In this document: positions 48,830 to 61,789 of the stretch, piece after piece
How positions within the stretch are numbered: the first letter of the stretch is position 1
Layout: each line of letters starts with the position of its first letter
DNA from: Phoenix dactylifera
Lineage: Eukaryota > Streptophyta > Magnoliopsida > Arecales > Arecaceae
Reading direction: 5' to 3'
Length of the DNA stretch: 64,000 nucleotides
NCBI RefSeq assembly: GCF_009389715.1
Contig: NC_052394.1
Span: 21,516,899 to 21,580,898, forward strand
Notes under the pieces: generated by a model
What the model saw: only the letters and a program-made list of their open reading frames with translations
What the model was told of the DNA's origin: nothing
The model's database searches: none
Made by a program: the position numbers and the translations under genes

Positions 48830-51189
48830 GAACGCTAAAAAACAAGAAAATTCTCTCTGTCTTCCAAAAAGATGGGAAAGAAAAAAAAGTCAGGGATATT
48901 AAACCAGGAATGCCAATAACCCGTAACTAATCAGAAGAAATATCGAAATAGATACTATAAACTACGAAAATTAATCAAGATAACCCTAAATGTCATTTTT
49001 AAAGGTTCCATTTCTCAAAAAAGAAACGAAAAGAAAAAAGAAATACCAAGAATCCTAATTGACCTGAAGTCACCAGCAAGAAAAAATTATTAAACAAGTA
49101 GAAAACCAGGAACTTTAATGCACCGGAATTAGTCAGGAAAAAAAATCATGATGGCACCACATGCTATGATACAAAAGAAAATCCAGCAAGAACCCGGAAA
49201 AAGATCAACATAGACCTCGGGATCATGGACTGGTATGAACCATCGGATAAAAAAAAAAAAGATAACGGATTGGTATGAACCATCGGAAGAAGAGAAAGGA
49301 GGGAGATCGTCCTAGTCCTCCATAGAGACGCTGATGAGAAAGGGAGATCCTTAGATTCGAGAATCGGAGAGGAGTGAAGCAGAGAAAGATGGGAGGGGAA
49401 TCGAAAGAGAGTCCAAAAGGGGTTTAGGGCTCGCAAAAACGGAGGAGAGAATCATACATGGGCATCAAGCGGTTAGCTCCCAGGAATAAACGAATATTTT
49501 AATCATATATATTTTTGTTTTACACATCGGCATCCCACACGATGAATGTGAGTGCATCAATAAAATCAGAAGCAGCAAGTACAAAGGAGGTGTCTATTCC
49601 AAATAACACCTCTAAAATGATGAGCTATATAAAAAATCATCCAATTAACAGCACATTTGACCTTTCTATACCGAAATTATAATTTCAAAATTAAAATAGG
49701 GTAAACAAATTTCATGTTATATATACTGAAAAAATAAGTGCTCACGTTGGTGTCTAATCAATTCTAGCTAACTATGTTTTCTTCCCTTCTGTTCAAATAT
49801 TGAAGCTTATACTTACCATTCCATGTCCATATCAAGTCTCCACACTGCACAATTAGGAACAACCCATAAGGTTCACGTAATAAGAAAGTGCTCTCTCTTA
49901 AACAAGCGCACACAGAGACTCGGAAAATTAATTATTAGGCAGCTTTCGAGTTTTATAACATTAGAGAATTTATCATTTGAGATATGATTGTTTGAGAAGG
50001 AGAGCAAAAACTTAACAGTACTGTAGACTGCATGGCAAAATATATTGCTGATCACATTAGATCTACTTTATAAACAACTGCAAGATATATTCATTTTGAA
50101 TTATTAGATTTTTATTTTTTGATGCTTGTAGATGTATTTACTCTAGTTTGGTTCAATAAATTCAGTTTAACAAAAATATAAAAAAATGCATTTCAGCACA
50201 TAGAGTTCCTCTATTTGAGCTTTTCTGTGTCATTGCTTCTCCATCAAATGAGCGAGGAGAAGGAAAACCGGTTCCACGCCTGCATGTGCATTTCGTAGGC
50301 CATAACAGAGGAAGTAGTCCCCTGGCTATGCACAACTGAGCAAAATCTTTTTGCAAACCACTTTATACTGTATATTTCCATGAGAGTAATCAAACTTACA
50401 ACGCTTGCAAATTAACCAGCGGGTATTCAAACCATAAGGGATATGTGCTGATGTATAAGAATAGAATATGCCAAAGAGGCGAGCAGTCATGATGGATCTC
50501 TGTGGAGGAAGAGGAACCAACAATGCATTTGTAGATAAGAAGTACTTAGAGACAATAATAATGAACGTTACAGTGATGGATCAGCTGTCATGATCATGAT
50601 GTGAAACCACGAATAACGGGATTATGATATGGCAAGACAAGGATTTTCTAGTGATTGTACTTCTGATGTGATCCATTGCCATGGATGCTATGGATTCCAG
50701 TGGCAGAGATAATGCTGCCCCCTCAGTAGAGATGGATATCTCCATGTGGGAAATGTTTTATCGAAGAGAAACAGGAGTTAATATTAAAAGTGTGGCTCGT
50801 AATGGCCAGACTCTAGAGGATGAATACCAGAGAAATAGAGAAATTTGTGGTGCGAAAGATAAGTGGAAAAGTTTGTGAAACATCATCGTAGTAACCAGGT
50901 GGTGATGGGTTGCCGACCATGGTGTGCACCACGAAGATCATATAAAACCATGATGAAAGTGATGATTGAGATAATAATGCAAGGCCATGGGAACAATGAT
51001 GATGGCGGAGCCGTGGTAAAATCGCTTCACAGAAAATGACGAGGAATAGTAACAGTCATGATGATGGTTGAGGGTGTAAGCCATGATGATTGATGGTAGG
51101 ATTTGTGGTGGCAAAAAAGGTGCAGCGTGACCTTGTATTCCAGTCGTAGAAAACATGGTAGGCGCAGCTGTTCTTATGAAAGACTATTC
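48830..51189. other. Intergenic DNA, no gene recognised
   Basis: A 20-base word around gg-ttggtatgaaccatcgga occurs twice (near 49229 and 49267) beside an A-run. A minus-strand frame at 49164-49436 has a leader-like Ser/Leu/Pro composition but no recognised continuation. A segment at about 50880-51100 is rich in catgatgat words. Confidence 0.4.
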
Positions 51190-52619
51190 TAGTTCTTATG
51201 CAAATAGCCATGGTCAAAAGTTTGCGGTTTGCTGACGATACACTGGTGTTTTATGCGGAGAAGAAGGAGAGCATAGTAGCCGCTAAAGCCATCTTCTTAG
51301 CTTTTGAAGGGGTATCTGGTCTAAAATTGAAAATCAACTTTTCTAAGAGCTTTGTTCTATGTATAAATATAGAAGACGAGGAGGCTTCGATGTAGGTAGA
51401 ATGGATAAATTGTAAGAAACGGTCCTTTTGTTCTCCTTACTTGCGTATGCCCTACGATAGGAAGTTGCCTGAACAGTGTTGGACACCGCTCATTGAGAAG
51501 ATCAATTCAAAATCCTCCTCTTGGAAAGGTAGACTCTTATCTTGGGGTGGTGGACTAAAATTAATTAATTCTATTTTGACTGCATTACCTTCATACTGCA
51601 TGTCGATTTTCAAGTTGCCTAAATAGGTCATCAATAGTATTGATAAAATGAGGAGAGCCTTTCTATTGAGAGGAGGAGAAAGTGTCAGTGGCTTTCATTG
51701 TCAGTTTGATTGGGATAAAGTTTACGGAATAAAAGAGCAGGAAGGATTAGGTATAAAAAATATTGATCAAATGAACCAAGCCCTACTCGCCAAATTGACT
51801 TGGAAGTTTCTTAAAGGCTCTAAGAACCATTGGTGGAATCAGATAAATAGTGCCTACAAGAGGTGCATGTTTGGAACAAGATCAAGAAAAACTTGTTAAT
51901 CTATCACCTATTTCGAGAGATATTGGCACACATAATGGTGCTTCTTGGAATTGTATCTCCTTTAAGCTTGAGAATGGACGTGGCATTTGCTTTCGGGAGG
52001 ATTCATGATTAATTCAATACTACTTTGCTCTCTTTTTGCAGAATTATATGACAGTTGTTTAGCACAACATCCGTATGACCGGTCATTGGAGTTGAAGAAT
52101 GTCGACATGGCACATTAGACTACAAGGTCCTTTGACATAGGAAGAGATAAGACAACTAGAGGCCCTTAATGAGATTTTTTGCCTTACTTAGACCCTCAAG
52201 GCTTGTTGATGTCCTGGTATGAAAGTTAATCCCAAATGGTATATATTCGGTTGATGCTTACTACAATTTTTTTGAATAAGAAGGATTGAGATGCCCAAAT
52301 CACAAAATCATATGGAGAGTAAGAAACAAACTTCACATAGGGGAGACTCTAGCTAAGAAAGGATGAAATGTTCTTGCTGGGTGACCTTTATACGGTAAAA
52401 ATAGTGAATCGGTTAATCACTTATTTATAAGATGTCCATTCTTCAAAAGCATTTGATCCACTATCAAACTACAGTTGAAATTGAAGGGCCAGTCTACAAA
52501 TTTTCATGATTTATAGACCAAGTGGAGAACTAGGTACATAAAATTGTTGGAAAAAAGTACTGGGGATCAGCTCCCTACACCCCTTTGCTAGGAGATTTAC
52601 AAATAGAAAAAAAAAAAAA
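51190..52619 (+). mobile_element. LINE (L1-type non-LTR retrotransposon), 5'-truncated and broken
   Basis: The 3' part of the reverse-transcriptase ORF: the catalytic block SLRFADDTLVFYAEKK (FADD at 51228-51239), then SSSWKGRLLSWGGGLKLINS, LTALPSYCMSIFKLPK, KMRRAFLLRGGES and GLGIKNIDQMNQALLAKLTW, all standard for plant L1 ORF2. Near 52400 NHLFIRCPFF marks the zf-RVT cysteine/histidine region. In-frame stops lie after EDEEASM (about 51393) and after IFKLPK (about 51624), and the frame shifts after about 51897. An A-run at 52607-52619 is the 3' tail. The endonuclease half and 5' end are missing, and no flanking duplication was found. Confidence 0.85.
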
Positions 52620-54143
52620 TTCTCAAAAGAAATCGATTCATTTACTCCATCCTTCAAAAGGCACTACATACTTTTCATAGTTGGAAATATATATGGTCAG
52701 TAAAAATAGAGAAGAATCATCGGTAACTGTGGAGAAATCTTGCTTCTCTATCATGAACTTTGTGTCTCTTATATCTTTCTCCTCTCTTGCCCTTGTCCAT
52801 TCATTGCACCTCCTCCTATTTGTAAATTTCCCTCTTTTTGATAGTATGATATTGGGGGAAGCTTCTGGCTCCCTCGATTTTTCGCTCAAAAAAGATTATG
52901 ATATATGAACTATGATTGAAGTGTAAATACATAATAGGTGAGAAAGCGGCGTAGACACCGATTTGTACAATTGATGGCCTTATGTGTATTTTAGGACCAT
53001 GTTTGTTTGATGAATGATGTCTCTTTGAAGGATCTACTAACTCATGCTATCTCTAAAAGTGCTCAGCTTTGCATCATGTCATGTATTGATTAAGAGAGAT
53101 GGGATAGCAAATCTTTGATCCATATGTAGCATATACATCAATCAAATGTATGTAAAATATGGCCACAGAAAGTCATGACCACTAGAACACATAGAGTCCT
53201 AGTTGACCACCTCTTCCCTCGAGTTTTATTGAATAGCACAAGTTGATTTCCTCCAAAAGTTATTCTTACACATGTATCATATGATGATCATCCACGATCG
53301 AATAACCAATAGTACTTTAAAACAGGTAACTTTGGTCTTCAAACAGTACGCATAGGAATTGTTGCAGACTTATATGATCTATCCTCAACTTTTTCTCAAA
53401 GTAATCAATCATCAATAGATAGCTCATTATACATGTATTCTGAGAAATATGGCCTTCAGAGCTTATACAAGCATCCGGTAACGCTATTTTGTGCATGTAG
53501 ACGCGTGCACACCATGCAAGTTGGTTGTATCTTTGTTATCTTGCCTCCGTGGCCGCACAAACCAGCACAAGAGGTTCATGTATCATATTGGGAGCACACC
53601 GATGCCAACAAAATATATTCACCATATCTCCACAAAGATTTTGTTGTTGGGCGTGCAGGCTACCTACCTAGATTCCATAATCACACAATCCTAGCATGGA
53701 TTTAGCTTATGCCCCCTTCCTTTCTTTCTTTGTCGTTGTTTTTTCCATGGATAGACCAAACAAGATTCTGGCTGAGTGGTAATCATGAAAGAATTTATTG
53801 GGAACACCATCACACGTCTCTTCCGAAATGCATCAGAAATCTAATAAATAACTCCTTCCCCTAAAACACCACCCATTTCTTTTCCATTCCATAAACAGAA
53901 TTGCAATGCCGCCACCATAATAACTTGCCCCATCATTCATATTCTTCAAGGTTGGGAAACAAAATTCAATGTTTGATTTTACTATAGAATTTGCAAATCA
54001 CCACTCCAACAAAAGATAGATAGATAGAGAGAGAGAGAGATTAATAACAAAGAAAATACGGTGAAAAGAAATAAAATTTAGAAGTTTCCAAAATATGGAA
54101 ATCCCAGGGACCTTGAAAGATAGAGAACAAGCTATGAAACCCT
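52620..54143. other. Intergenic DNA and 3' flank of the Dof gene
   Basis: No gene recognised. A short (GATA)n(GA)n tract at about 54017-54040 probably lies in the 3' untranslated region of the minus-strand Dof gene. Confidence 0.45.
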
Positions 54144-56498
54144 CTACATCAAGGAGCTGTTGATGAGACCATGCCATGAGGAGCCCACTCCATTCCAAAT
54201 ATCTCTTCCGGAGTCCATAACCAGATTGCCATGATCCCCACTTAGTGGCCATTGAAGCCCCATCAGCACTTTGTTCTCTCCTCCATCCATAGCTTTGCAG
54301 GACCCTTGGCTGGTTGTAGTTGGTGCACCACCAAATCCTCCCTCAAATGGCAACAGCATCTCTTCCCCACTGACACCACCTTCCACATTGCCATTGCCAC
54401 CAAAGCCATAGTAGAGATTGTGGAAGCCATTCGGGCTGGTGGTGTCAGCAAACCCACTCCTGAGTATGTCAAGAAAGCCACTAGCGGGGGCGGTGGGAAT
54501 AGAGCTTGTGCTAGGGTTAGGGTTAGGGTTAGGGTTCCCTAGAAGAAAAGTGTCATGGTCCTCCAGCCCTAACTGCTTTGGGGTTGGTGGCTTGTGGAGG
54601 CCAGCAAAGGCTAAGGTGAGGTCACTTGGATCATATGAAAGGGGTGGGGGGATGAGGCCTGGGAGTAGTGGGTTGGAGTTGGATGTGGGATCTTGGTCTG
54701 CAATCAGCCTCTTCGAGGAGGAGGAAGAGGAAGAGGATGATGATGAGGATCTCTTGTTCTTCCTGCAGCCACCTCCAACTGGGACATTCCTCAGGGAGCC
54801 ACCTTGGGTCCAGTACCTCCTGCAGCCCTTGCAGAAGTACCTGGGCTGGGAGAGGCTGTAGTTGTTATAGTAGCAGAACTTGGTGTTGGTGGAGTCGCAC
54901 CTTGGGCATTTAAGGGCCTGATCTGGATGAGGCCTTTGCTTCCTCTCACCTGGCTGCTGTGGCTTGGAGCAAACTAGCACCTCCTCCAGTGGATGGCTAG
55001 CCATGACCTGTGAGAAGAATCATCACCACCCATAAAAAGAAATGAAAACATAACCTTAAAAATTTTGGGGTTGTAATCGCATCAAAGGGTGAAAGTTTCA
55101 TCATAACTCATGGATGACATGGCCTTTCTAGCTGGAAAATTTGATTAAGTTTTTAATGTTCCAAAGTATAAAAGCTGATAAGACCACGGAAATGTAAGCT
55201 AAGAACTGCTGAGACACAATTCAAGGATCAACTAGTTTTATTCCAGTTTTACAAGAGGCCTGTCCTTCACCTGCAGAAGGTGTCCTAACTGATAAGGAAA
55301 GGAAGTGACAGAAAGTTAATATTCGTGAAATTTGGAGCTGCAATCACATCAAAGGATAAATTGGTGCAGAATTCCACAGCTCGTGAGTTATGAAATGAAA
55401 ATTTTGATTTAGTTCTTGATCTTCAGATGTACAAAAAGTAAAGGATGAGGAAAAGAGCTAGTAAAATGGAACGTACGAGCTAGTAAAAGTAATTCAAACA
55501 TCAGTAATGTTGTTCTAGTGCAGTTTAGGGTTTGGTTTGTTACCCCTCACCGATGAGAAAGATTATCTCTCACATCTCACAAAAATTTAGAATTCAAAAT
55601 CATGAATGATGGCCTTCTACTCCAAATCCATATGATTTAAAGTTTCACCTAGAAGGGAGAGAGAGAGAGAGAGAGTATCTTAGCTGGCACATGGTAGAAT
55701 GGCAGCTTTGTACCGAAAAAGAAACGAGGAAAAGTTTAAAAAGACAATTGGAAGAAACTTTTGTTCAAGATAAATTCAAATGACACCCGAGAGGCTGAAT
55801 ACAAACCAACAAACTAATTGAAAAAAATTCAGGGCACCAAAGCACTCCAAAAGCATTTGGCCATATCATTTCTCGGGAAATGATTGACAAAAAAACCCAG
55901 CAGATATAAGCTTGGCAGAAAATAACCCACCAGACTCATCTGCAGATTACTCATCCTAGTACTACTCTCGCTCAAGCATGCTTAACACCAGAGTTCCGAT
56001 GACATCTCGATACCCTTTCAATCTTATTACGAGAATGAAATTGGCCACTATTTAACCCTAAAGGCGAACTATCGGTTCTTAGATATACGATGGATTGAGT
56101 ATGACGATTTTATAACCTTATCTTAGAAGAAAAGCATATTAGATCACGATCCAAGAATTGGGACAGCACACAGTCCACCATGAAACAAAGTGGCAAGTTC
56201 CATGCCTAACATCGTCTACCCAACCAAATCCCACATCACACACACACACAAAAAAATGAAAAAACCCCAGAAGAAAGAGCTCTGAACTTCTGTCTCATGT
56301 TTATAATTGTGACATGAAACCTAGCTAACTTGTGACAAACATGCTTAGAAACAAAAGAAAACTAGATCTCAAAACTCTAGTGAAGTCGGGGGAGAAGAAA
56401 AACGGAAGGAGAATAGACTATAGAGATGTATAAACCCTAGCCAAAGACGTGTGCATGCCACCATAATTTACCTGGTGATGAGCATTAGAGATCTCCAT
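54144..56498 (-). CDS. Dof-type zinc-finger transcription factor
   Basis: Two coding exons, 56472..56498 (MEISNAHHQ) and 54144..55007, joined by a canonical 1464-bp intron, giving 296 residues. The Dof domain at about residues 41-92 has the single C2C2 finger: CPRC (43-46), 21 residues, CKGC (68-71), then [20 protein letters not shown]. It binds AAAG-core DNA in promoters. A basic KNKR stretch followed by 12 Ser is a likely nuclear signal and linker. An NPNPNPNP repeat lies mid-protein, and the C-terminal [17 protein letters not shown] resembles the conserved tail of several Dofs. A tiny first exon followed by an intron just upstream of the finger is common in this family. If exon 1 is not used, translation would begin at MASHPLEE (55004), 286 residues. 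The subgroup was not determined. Confidence 0.9.
54511..54538 (+). repeat. Telomere-like (TTAGGG)4 within Dof coding sequence
   Basis: Four uninterrupted ttaggg/gttagg units on the plus strand; on the coding strand AACCCT units encode NPNPNPNP. The most common plant telomere repeat is TTTAGGG, so this six-base version is more likely a coding microsatellite than a telomere relic. Confidence 0.85.
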
Positions 56499-56502
56499 CC
56501 AT
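56485..56502 (-). promoter_or_regulatory. Upstream ORF overlapping the Dof start (MDGDL-stop)
   Basis: An ATG four bases upstream of the Dof ATG opens a five-codon frame that ends inside the main coding sequence. Scanning ribosomes that use it would miss the main start, so it could lower Dof translation. It is very short and its use depends on context; purely predicted from sequence. Confidence 0.35.
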
Positions 56503-56533
56503 GCACAACCTCAGGGAAATCAAGCAAGATTCT

Positions 56534-56535
56534 GA

Positions 56536-56570
<35 letters not shown>
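56534..56570 (-). repeat. (TG)n(AG)n microsatellite in the Dof 5' leader
   Basis: On the plus strand (GT)n runs into (GA)n. On the transcribed minus strand it reads (CT)n(CA)n some 35 bases upstream of the Dof ATG. CT-rich leaders are common in plant genes and length variation here could affect expression. Confidence 0.85.
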
Positions 56571-56571
<1 letters not shown>

Positions 56572-59090
56572 CTCGGAGGGCAAGTGCAGTGAAAATAAGG
56601 CACAGGCAAGGTAGAGAGGATGAGCTCTTCTACCTTCTTTCTAATAAATAAGAGATATAGAGGTGGGGGAGGGGTGAGAGAGAGTAGAATGATTACGTTC
56701 CGTACGAAACGATCGATGCGCCTGGCTTGCACGCAGAGAAAGCATGGAAAATTCGAGCCGATCTGCAACGGACTCGGGCCCCAGGAAACCCCTGGCGTGG
56801 AGCGCAACAACGCCACATGGGCCCACCGCCCCCACCCCCCGGCCACCACAGCTCCCACCCAACTAATCGCCACTCTTTACTTGGGGACCGTGACCCCATT
56901 GCGGCCACCTTGCGTGGTCCATCCATCCGATGGTCCTCCTCAGAGGGAACAACAGCAGAAAAGATCTCAGCCACCCAGTTTAATTCCCATGTTTTTTTTC
57001 TTCTAAATTTATGAATATTTGAACGATGGGTGGAAGACCTGGTTGACTAGTCAAAGTTTGACCAGCGGTCCAGGGTGAGCCTGTCCGATGGCTGGCTAAA
57101 GCGGGAGGGGGGGCTTTCGCTTTCTTGAGCCCAATTCCCAACGTACTGTCCAAAACGATGGACCGCATCCAGTGGACGGTGGAATCCGATCCGTCGGCTG
57201 TGGATCGCATGGGCGGCTAAAAATATGGTCCCCAAGAAGAGCGCTTCCACGCCACCCGCGCCGCTGCCGCCTGGCGAGCTTTCCTGACCGTCCCAATACC
57301 GTCGACGGAAGGGGGGGCCTTCTACTTTAACGGTCCGCTCACCGTTTGGGTACGCTTACCGAGGAATCATCTATCGGGAATGGAACGTGGCGGTTAATTG
57401 GCGAGGAAGGAAGGAATAAGGCTGGGTGGGGGCCGCCACCCAATCCAAATGGGTTGTCGGTGGGGGAAGGCAGAGCCAGGGATGCCCGCGGGGCGGACAA
57501 AGTGCCAGAAGAGAAGCTGACGGAATATTTCGGTTTTCGAGCCGACCGCTCGGCTGGGCCCCCCGCGCCTCCCCACTCCGAGCAAGCAAAGCATAATCTC
57601 TATGCGGACGTCCGTACACGGGATCCGGTTCCAGAAGATACGTGAGCGAGCGGGTCGGGTTAGGTTTAGGGGCGGTGGAAGGAATGGAATGGAAGCGTAA
57701 CGTACGAGGTAGGGGAGAGACCTCGTCGCCGTAGAAAACGACGGCGATGGGTGTCGTATCGGTGGTTGGGACGGTTGTCGGGTGGTGGGTCAGAGAGAAG
57801 AGCCGGGTGGGGAGCGTGACGGCTGACGAGGCGAAAGGGACCCACGGTCAGTGGTTTGGTTTGGGAAGAGGACAAGAAGGACTTGATGGCGGTTGTGCGC
57901 GGCTGCATGTCTTCTCCATTGGCCATTTGGCTTCCCTGGCTGGTCTCCTCCGCTCTCTGGTCCGAGACCAAAACTAGCGTGCAGAACCACTGGCGCAGGC
58001 AGGAGGCAGATCTTCCATGCAACTTTAAACGGGGTTTCGAATACTTGGCAGCGGACTGAACAGAACTAACAGGGATTGGATGGTTTCTACCAGACAGTGA
58101 AAGTTTTTTTTTTTTTTTTTTACTGCTGCCATCTGTAACTAATCAGGCGATTGCATGGTACAACATGTGCTGCAGTGGGTCTCATCATCTGTTCCATGGC
58201 CTGCCACTGCTCATCAATCGCCACGCTATAAGCTTGCATAGATTGGTGAACATCTCTAGAATAGTGCAATTGGATGGTGACCGGTGAGTATTCCATCAGA
58301 AGTGTGTTAGTGGAACAAAAACATAATAAAATTACATACGAAACTTAGAAATAATATATAAGATTGGTTTTTTTTTTTTTTTTGTCTTTTTGATTTGATC
58401 TATTGAGGATTTTATTTTTTGTGCTGACTTGACTTACCAGAAATTACCAGAAATTACCAGAAAATTTCATCCCAGTTGGTCCCACCACTGAGGCATGCGA
58501 CCTCCGTTCATTGCGTAGACGGCTACATGGTTCAATTTTTAATGAGGTTTCGTCTTTATCAGTATTCTTGTCCTTGTATAATTAATAACAGAAATGTGGA
58601 AATGTTATCATGAGGGTGATGTCACTACATGGGTGTCCAAACCATTTGGCACTTCTTTTCTTTACCTCCATCGTATCGTATAAAATGATCCCATAGTTCA
58701 TCGCACTTTCATTTTATATATATAAGCTACTTTTGAAGCAAGCTAACAAGTACCCAAGAAAAAAAAGCAAGCTAACATGGTCATAAAATGGCAAATCAGC
58801 ACCAAACAGCGAGAAGAAATTGGCGAACATCTCAGAAAGTGCTACAGAGTGACGCCCCAGCAGCATGGAGAAGTCTACGACTGAGGGGGGGAAAAAATCT
58901 AGGTGCAAGCTTCTGCGAGTGGATGAGGTTGGTGGATATATGTTTGGGGTCATCAGAACACATCCCAGAAGACTCTATTAATCATACATAAATGACAAGA
59001 AAAGAAAAAAGAAACACTCCATGCTTATCTACTCTGAATCCAGAATAGCTAGTTTATTCAGAGTGTCTTATCCACGCGGAGGACAATAGC
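56571..59090. other. Dof upstream region, GC-rich, then intergenic
   Basis: From 56700 to 58030 the sequence is GC-rich with many overlapping frames on both strands, none resembling a known protein; it is best read as the Dof promoter and upstream region. A ctatat element at about 56655 (minus strand) is a possible TATA box. Further out there are a T-run at about 58108-58122, a triplicated aaattaccag (58438-58468) and AT-rich DNA. Confidence 0.45.
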
Positions 59091-59094
59091 TTAA

Positions 59095-59335
59095 GGCCTG
59101 TTTGATATTCTTGTTCTTTTCCTGATTTTGTACATGTACTAATTAGTGAAATAGTACAGGAAGATAGATTTTGGTGATAGAACTTGCATAGAATCTTTGC
59201 TTCAAAAATTTCTGTAAATTTACTAACAGCTTAAAAATACAAATACTTTGCCAAACATATCATTCACATAGCTTATTATTCTTTATTGGTTTTTGGAAAT
59301 GAAAGCAGAAAGTAAAAGCGATACCAAAGAGACCC
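59095..59335. mobile_element. Tourist-like MITE, 241 bp (diverged)
   Basis: Left end GGCCTGTTTGATAT and right end (reverse complement) GGGTCTCTTTGGTAT are imperfect inverted repeats with the GG-CTGTTTGG look of Tourist elements. TTAA stands immediately outside both ends (59091-59094 and 59336-59339), consistent with a TWA target site. Non-coding and AT-rich inside. Confidence 0.5.
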
Positions 59336-59339
59336 TTAA

Positions 59340-61287
59340 TTTTGGGAATTGCGATAAAATGCAGAAATAAAGTGATGGTTCATTGCGAACTCAAGCTTGC
59401 ATCATCTTCCACGTTTTGTTTGGTTGCCAAAAATAATTCTGTCAAGAAAAAAGGAAAAGCTAAACTTTGTTAAAGTTTTCCCACCATCAAAAACTCATTT
59501 TCTTTCAAATACTTCAGTTTTGCAGGTCTTCTCCAATAAACCAAACAGACCCAAAACTAGGGAACAGAATGAAAGGTTGGCGTGTGAATGGATAATGGGG
59601 TAAAAATATCAAGCCATCATAGAAAACACACTGGGAACCCGAGATAAATCTCAAAAATATATTTAAATGATCCATCTTTGAGAGTAGTCTTTGAGAAAAT
59701 TGTGCATCACAGCAGGTTAATCTTCTCCTCTATATCAGTCTTTTAACCATTAGGTTGAGAGTTCTAAGTATTCAGAAAATGAACATAAGCATTCTAAGCA
59801 TAACAGTTTGACACCATTTACTAAGCCTACTTATGAATCAATGTATATACGCTAGGCAAACTTGTTTTGAACCTCCGGAGCCCTTTGACACCAGGGTTCC
59901 CCTGTCGAACAATGATGAATAAATCCATGAGCAAAATCCTGCCCCACATGCCATGAACATTTATTCACTCATAGAAGTGAATAAATTCCCCAAGTAAAAT
60001 GATTTCCAGTTCATGCCCGTTAATCTTTACATCAACTTTAACAAAACTCCTGACGCCAAATTTATCTGAAGAAGCAGGCATGCTATTCTTCAAAACAATT
60101 TACTTATTTGGTATCCATCCACTCTTGCTCGGTTTGCTATTTCCCTCTGAAAAAAAAAGGATGGAAAAAAGCAGCTTAACAGAATGGCCAAGAATATTGC
60201 TGCGAAAATCATACAAGATTTGGCTGAAGAAACAAGATACACGAGCATGATTTACTTTGTCACCAAACTGGCTGAATTAAGAAAAACAAGAGGATATATA
60301 AAACAGAATTTCTTGAAAACGAAGCTCAACATAATTCCAAGAATAAGATATGCATCATGCACTTCAGCAATGCAACAATTCTAGTCTAAATTTAAATCTA
60401 AATTTAGCAATGTTGGGCTTAAGAACTGGGGGTAGCTTTCTCTCCAAAGGTGGGATTAGATCCCAAGTAAATGATGCAATCACCAAGAGGCTTTACCAAC
60501 AGGCTAGGCATTTTTTAGCCTTGATTTAGGGATGCTGAACACATGCTGTTCCATTTAGCCAACTTTCTAGCCATCAAGCCCAAGCTATGTACCAAGGGTT
60601 GTGATTAGCAGCAGAATTGCATGTATCATGGGTAGAGATTGTGTCAGCAAAATTTTATGTCAAATCACTCAGAGCCACCATGGTTGACTTGAAATTGGGA
60701 ATAGAAATATCCCACGTCGTAAGAAACCAATTCAGCCATGTACCTATCCTATTTGGTTTTTGTAAGCTATACAAATCATGCAAGACTTTGTCGTTTTCTT
60801 TTGGTAGGTAATCATGCAAGACTTGGTAGCTATCCTATGTATGTCAGCGTTCTGTTGATGAGATCGACATGGATTTGAGAGGGAACTTAGAGAAGAACTC
60901 ATTACTACTGCTCTCCATTTCCTTATCGTTGAACAAAATTGCCTACTGGCCTCGTAATAATTCCCCAATCCCAAGGAGAAAAGTAATATCCTAAAATGGG
61001 ACAAAAATGTACCAATTGATGAGCAATCCCACACCTATAACCAACCATAAATAATTGCTATGCCTCTCTACTTCAGCATCCAAAACTCATTAGGTCAATC
61101 TTAGTCAATCAATGAAGTCAGATATCAAATTAACATGGGCTGCAAAACTAGAGATCAGGATCGCAGAATTGTTAGCTATATTGCTAGTCAAAAAGCCAAT
61201 CTCACAGCCTGGCCAGGCTCATTCTGATTGCTCATCAGACCAAGAAATGTGTCCAGGTCAACATCAATCAATGATCTATATGCCTAA
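59340..61287. other. Intergenic DNA, no gene recognised
   Basis: AT-rich. Frames at about 59999-60384 (plus) and 60744-61034 (minus) are short and unrecognised. A tgtttggtt / aaccaaaca pair near 59415 and 59545 may mark another small decayed MITE. Confidence 0.35.
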
Positions 61288-61757
61288 GATATTCACCGAA
61301 CACCAGTTATGTCATGCCCTTGTTTAAATAAGATATGAGCCAAAGCTATACTTATGGGTGAATTCTTATAGGACAAGTAATGTTTATCCTAGTATGTAGA
61401 CTATAATGACCCTGTTGTATCTTAGCCACTGAATCAAGAATCAAGAACAGAATATAACCAGATTTCTCGCGCAAGCCAGATAGAGAAACTCAAGAGATCA
61501 GAATATTACCGAACACCAGTTATGTCATGCCTAATATATTCACCAAACACCAGTTATGTCATGCCCTTGTTTAAAATAAGATATGAGCCAAGCTATACTT
61601 ATGGGTGAATTCTTATAGGACAAGTTATGTTTATCCTAGTATGTAGACTATAATGACCCTGTTGTATCTTAGCCACTGAATCAAGAATCAAGAACAGAAT
61701 ATAACCAGACTTCTCGCGCAAGCCAGATAGAGAAACTCAAGAGATCAGAATATTACC
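61288..61757. repeat. Recent tandem duplication, period 247 bp
   Basis: 61288-61510 recurs as 61535-61757 with only a handful of differences (for example caccgaacac/caccaaacac and agatttctcgcgc/agacttctcgcgc). A third partial copy of gtttatcctagtatgtagac follows at about 61760. The junction itself repeats the 24-base word around aacaccagttatgtcatgcc. The unit is non-coding. Confidence 0.9.
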
Positions 61758-61789
61758 GATGTTTATCCTAGTATGTAGACTATAATGAG

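Noticed and set aside
57346-58022. Open frames on both strands in the GC-rich Dof upstream region
   Set aside because: Many overlapping frames of similar length on both strands, no conserved motif; typical of stop-poor GC-rich DNA.
61288-61757. CRISPR-like or satellite array
   Set aside because: Only two full copies of a 247-bp unit; a plain tandem duplication in a plant genome.
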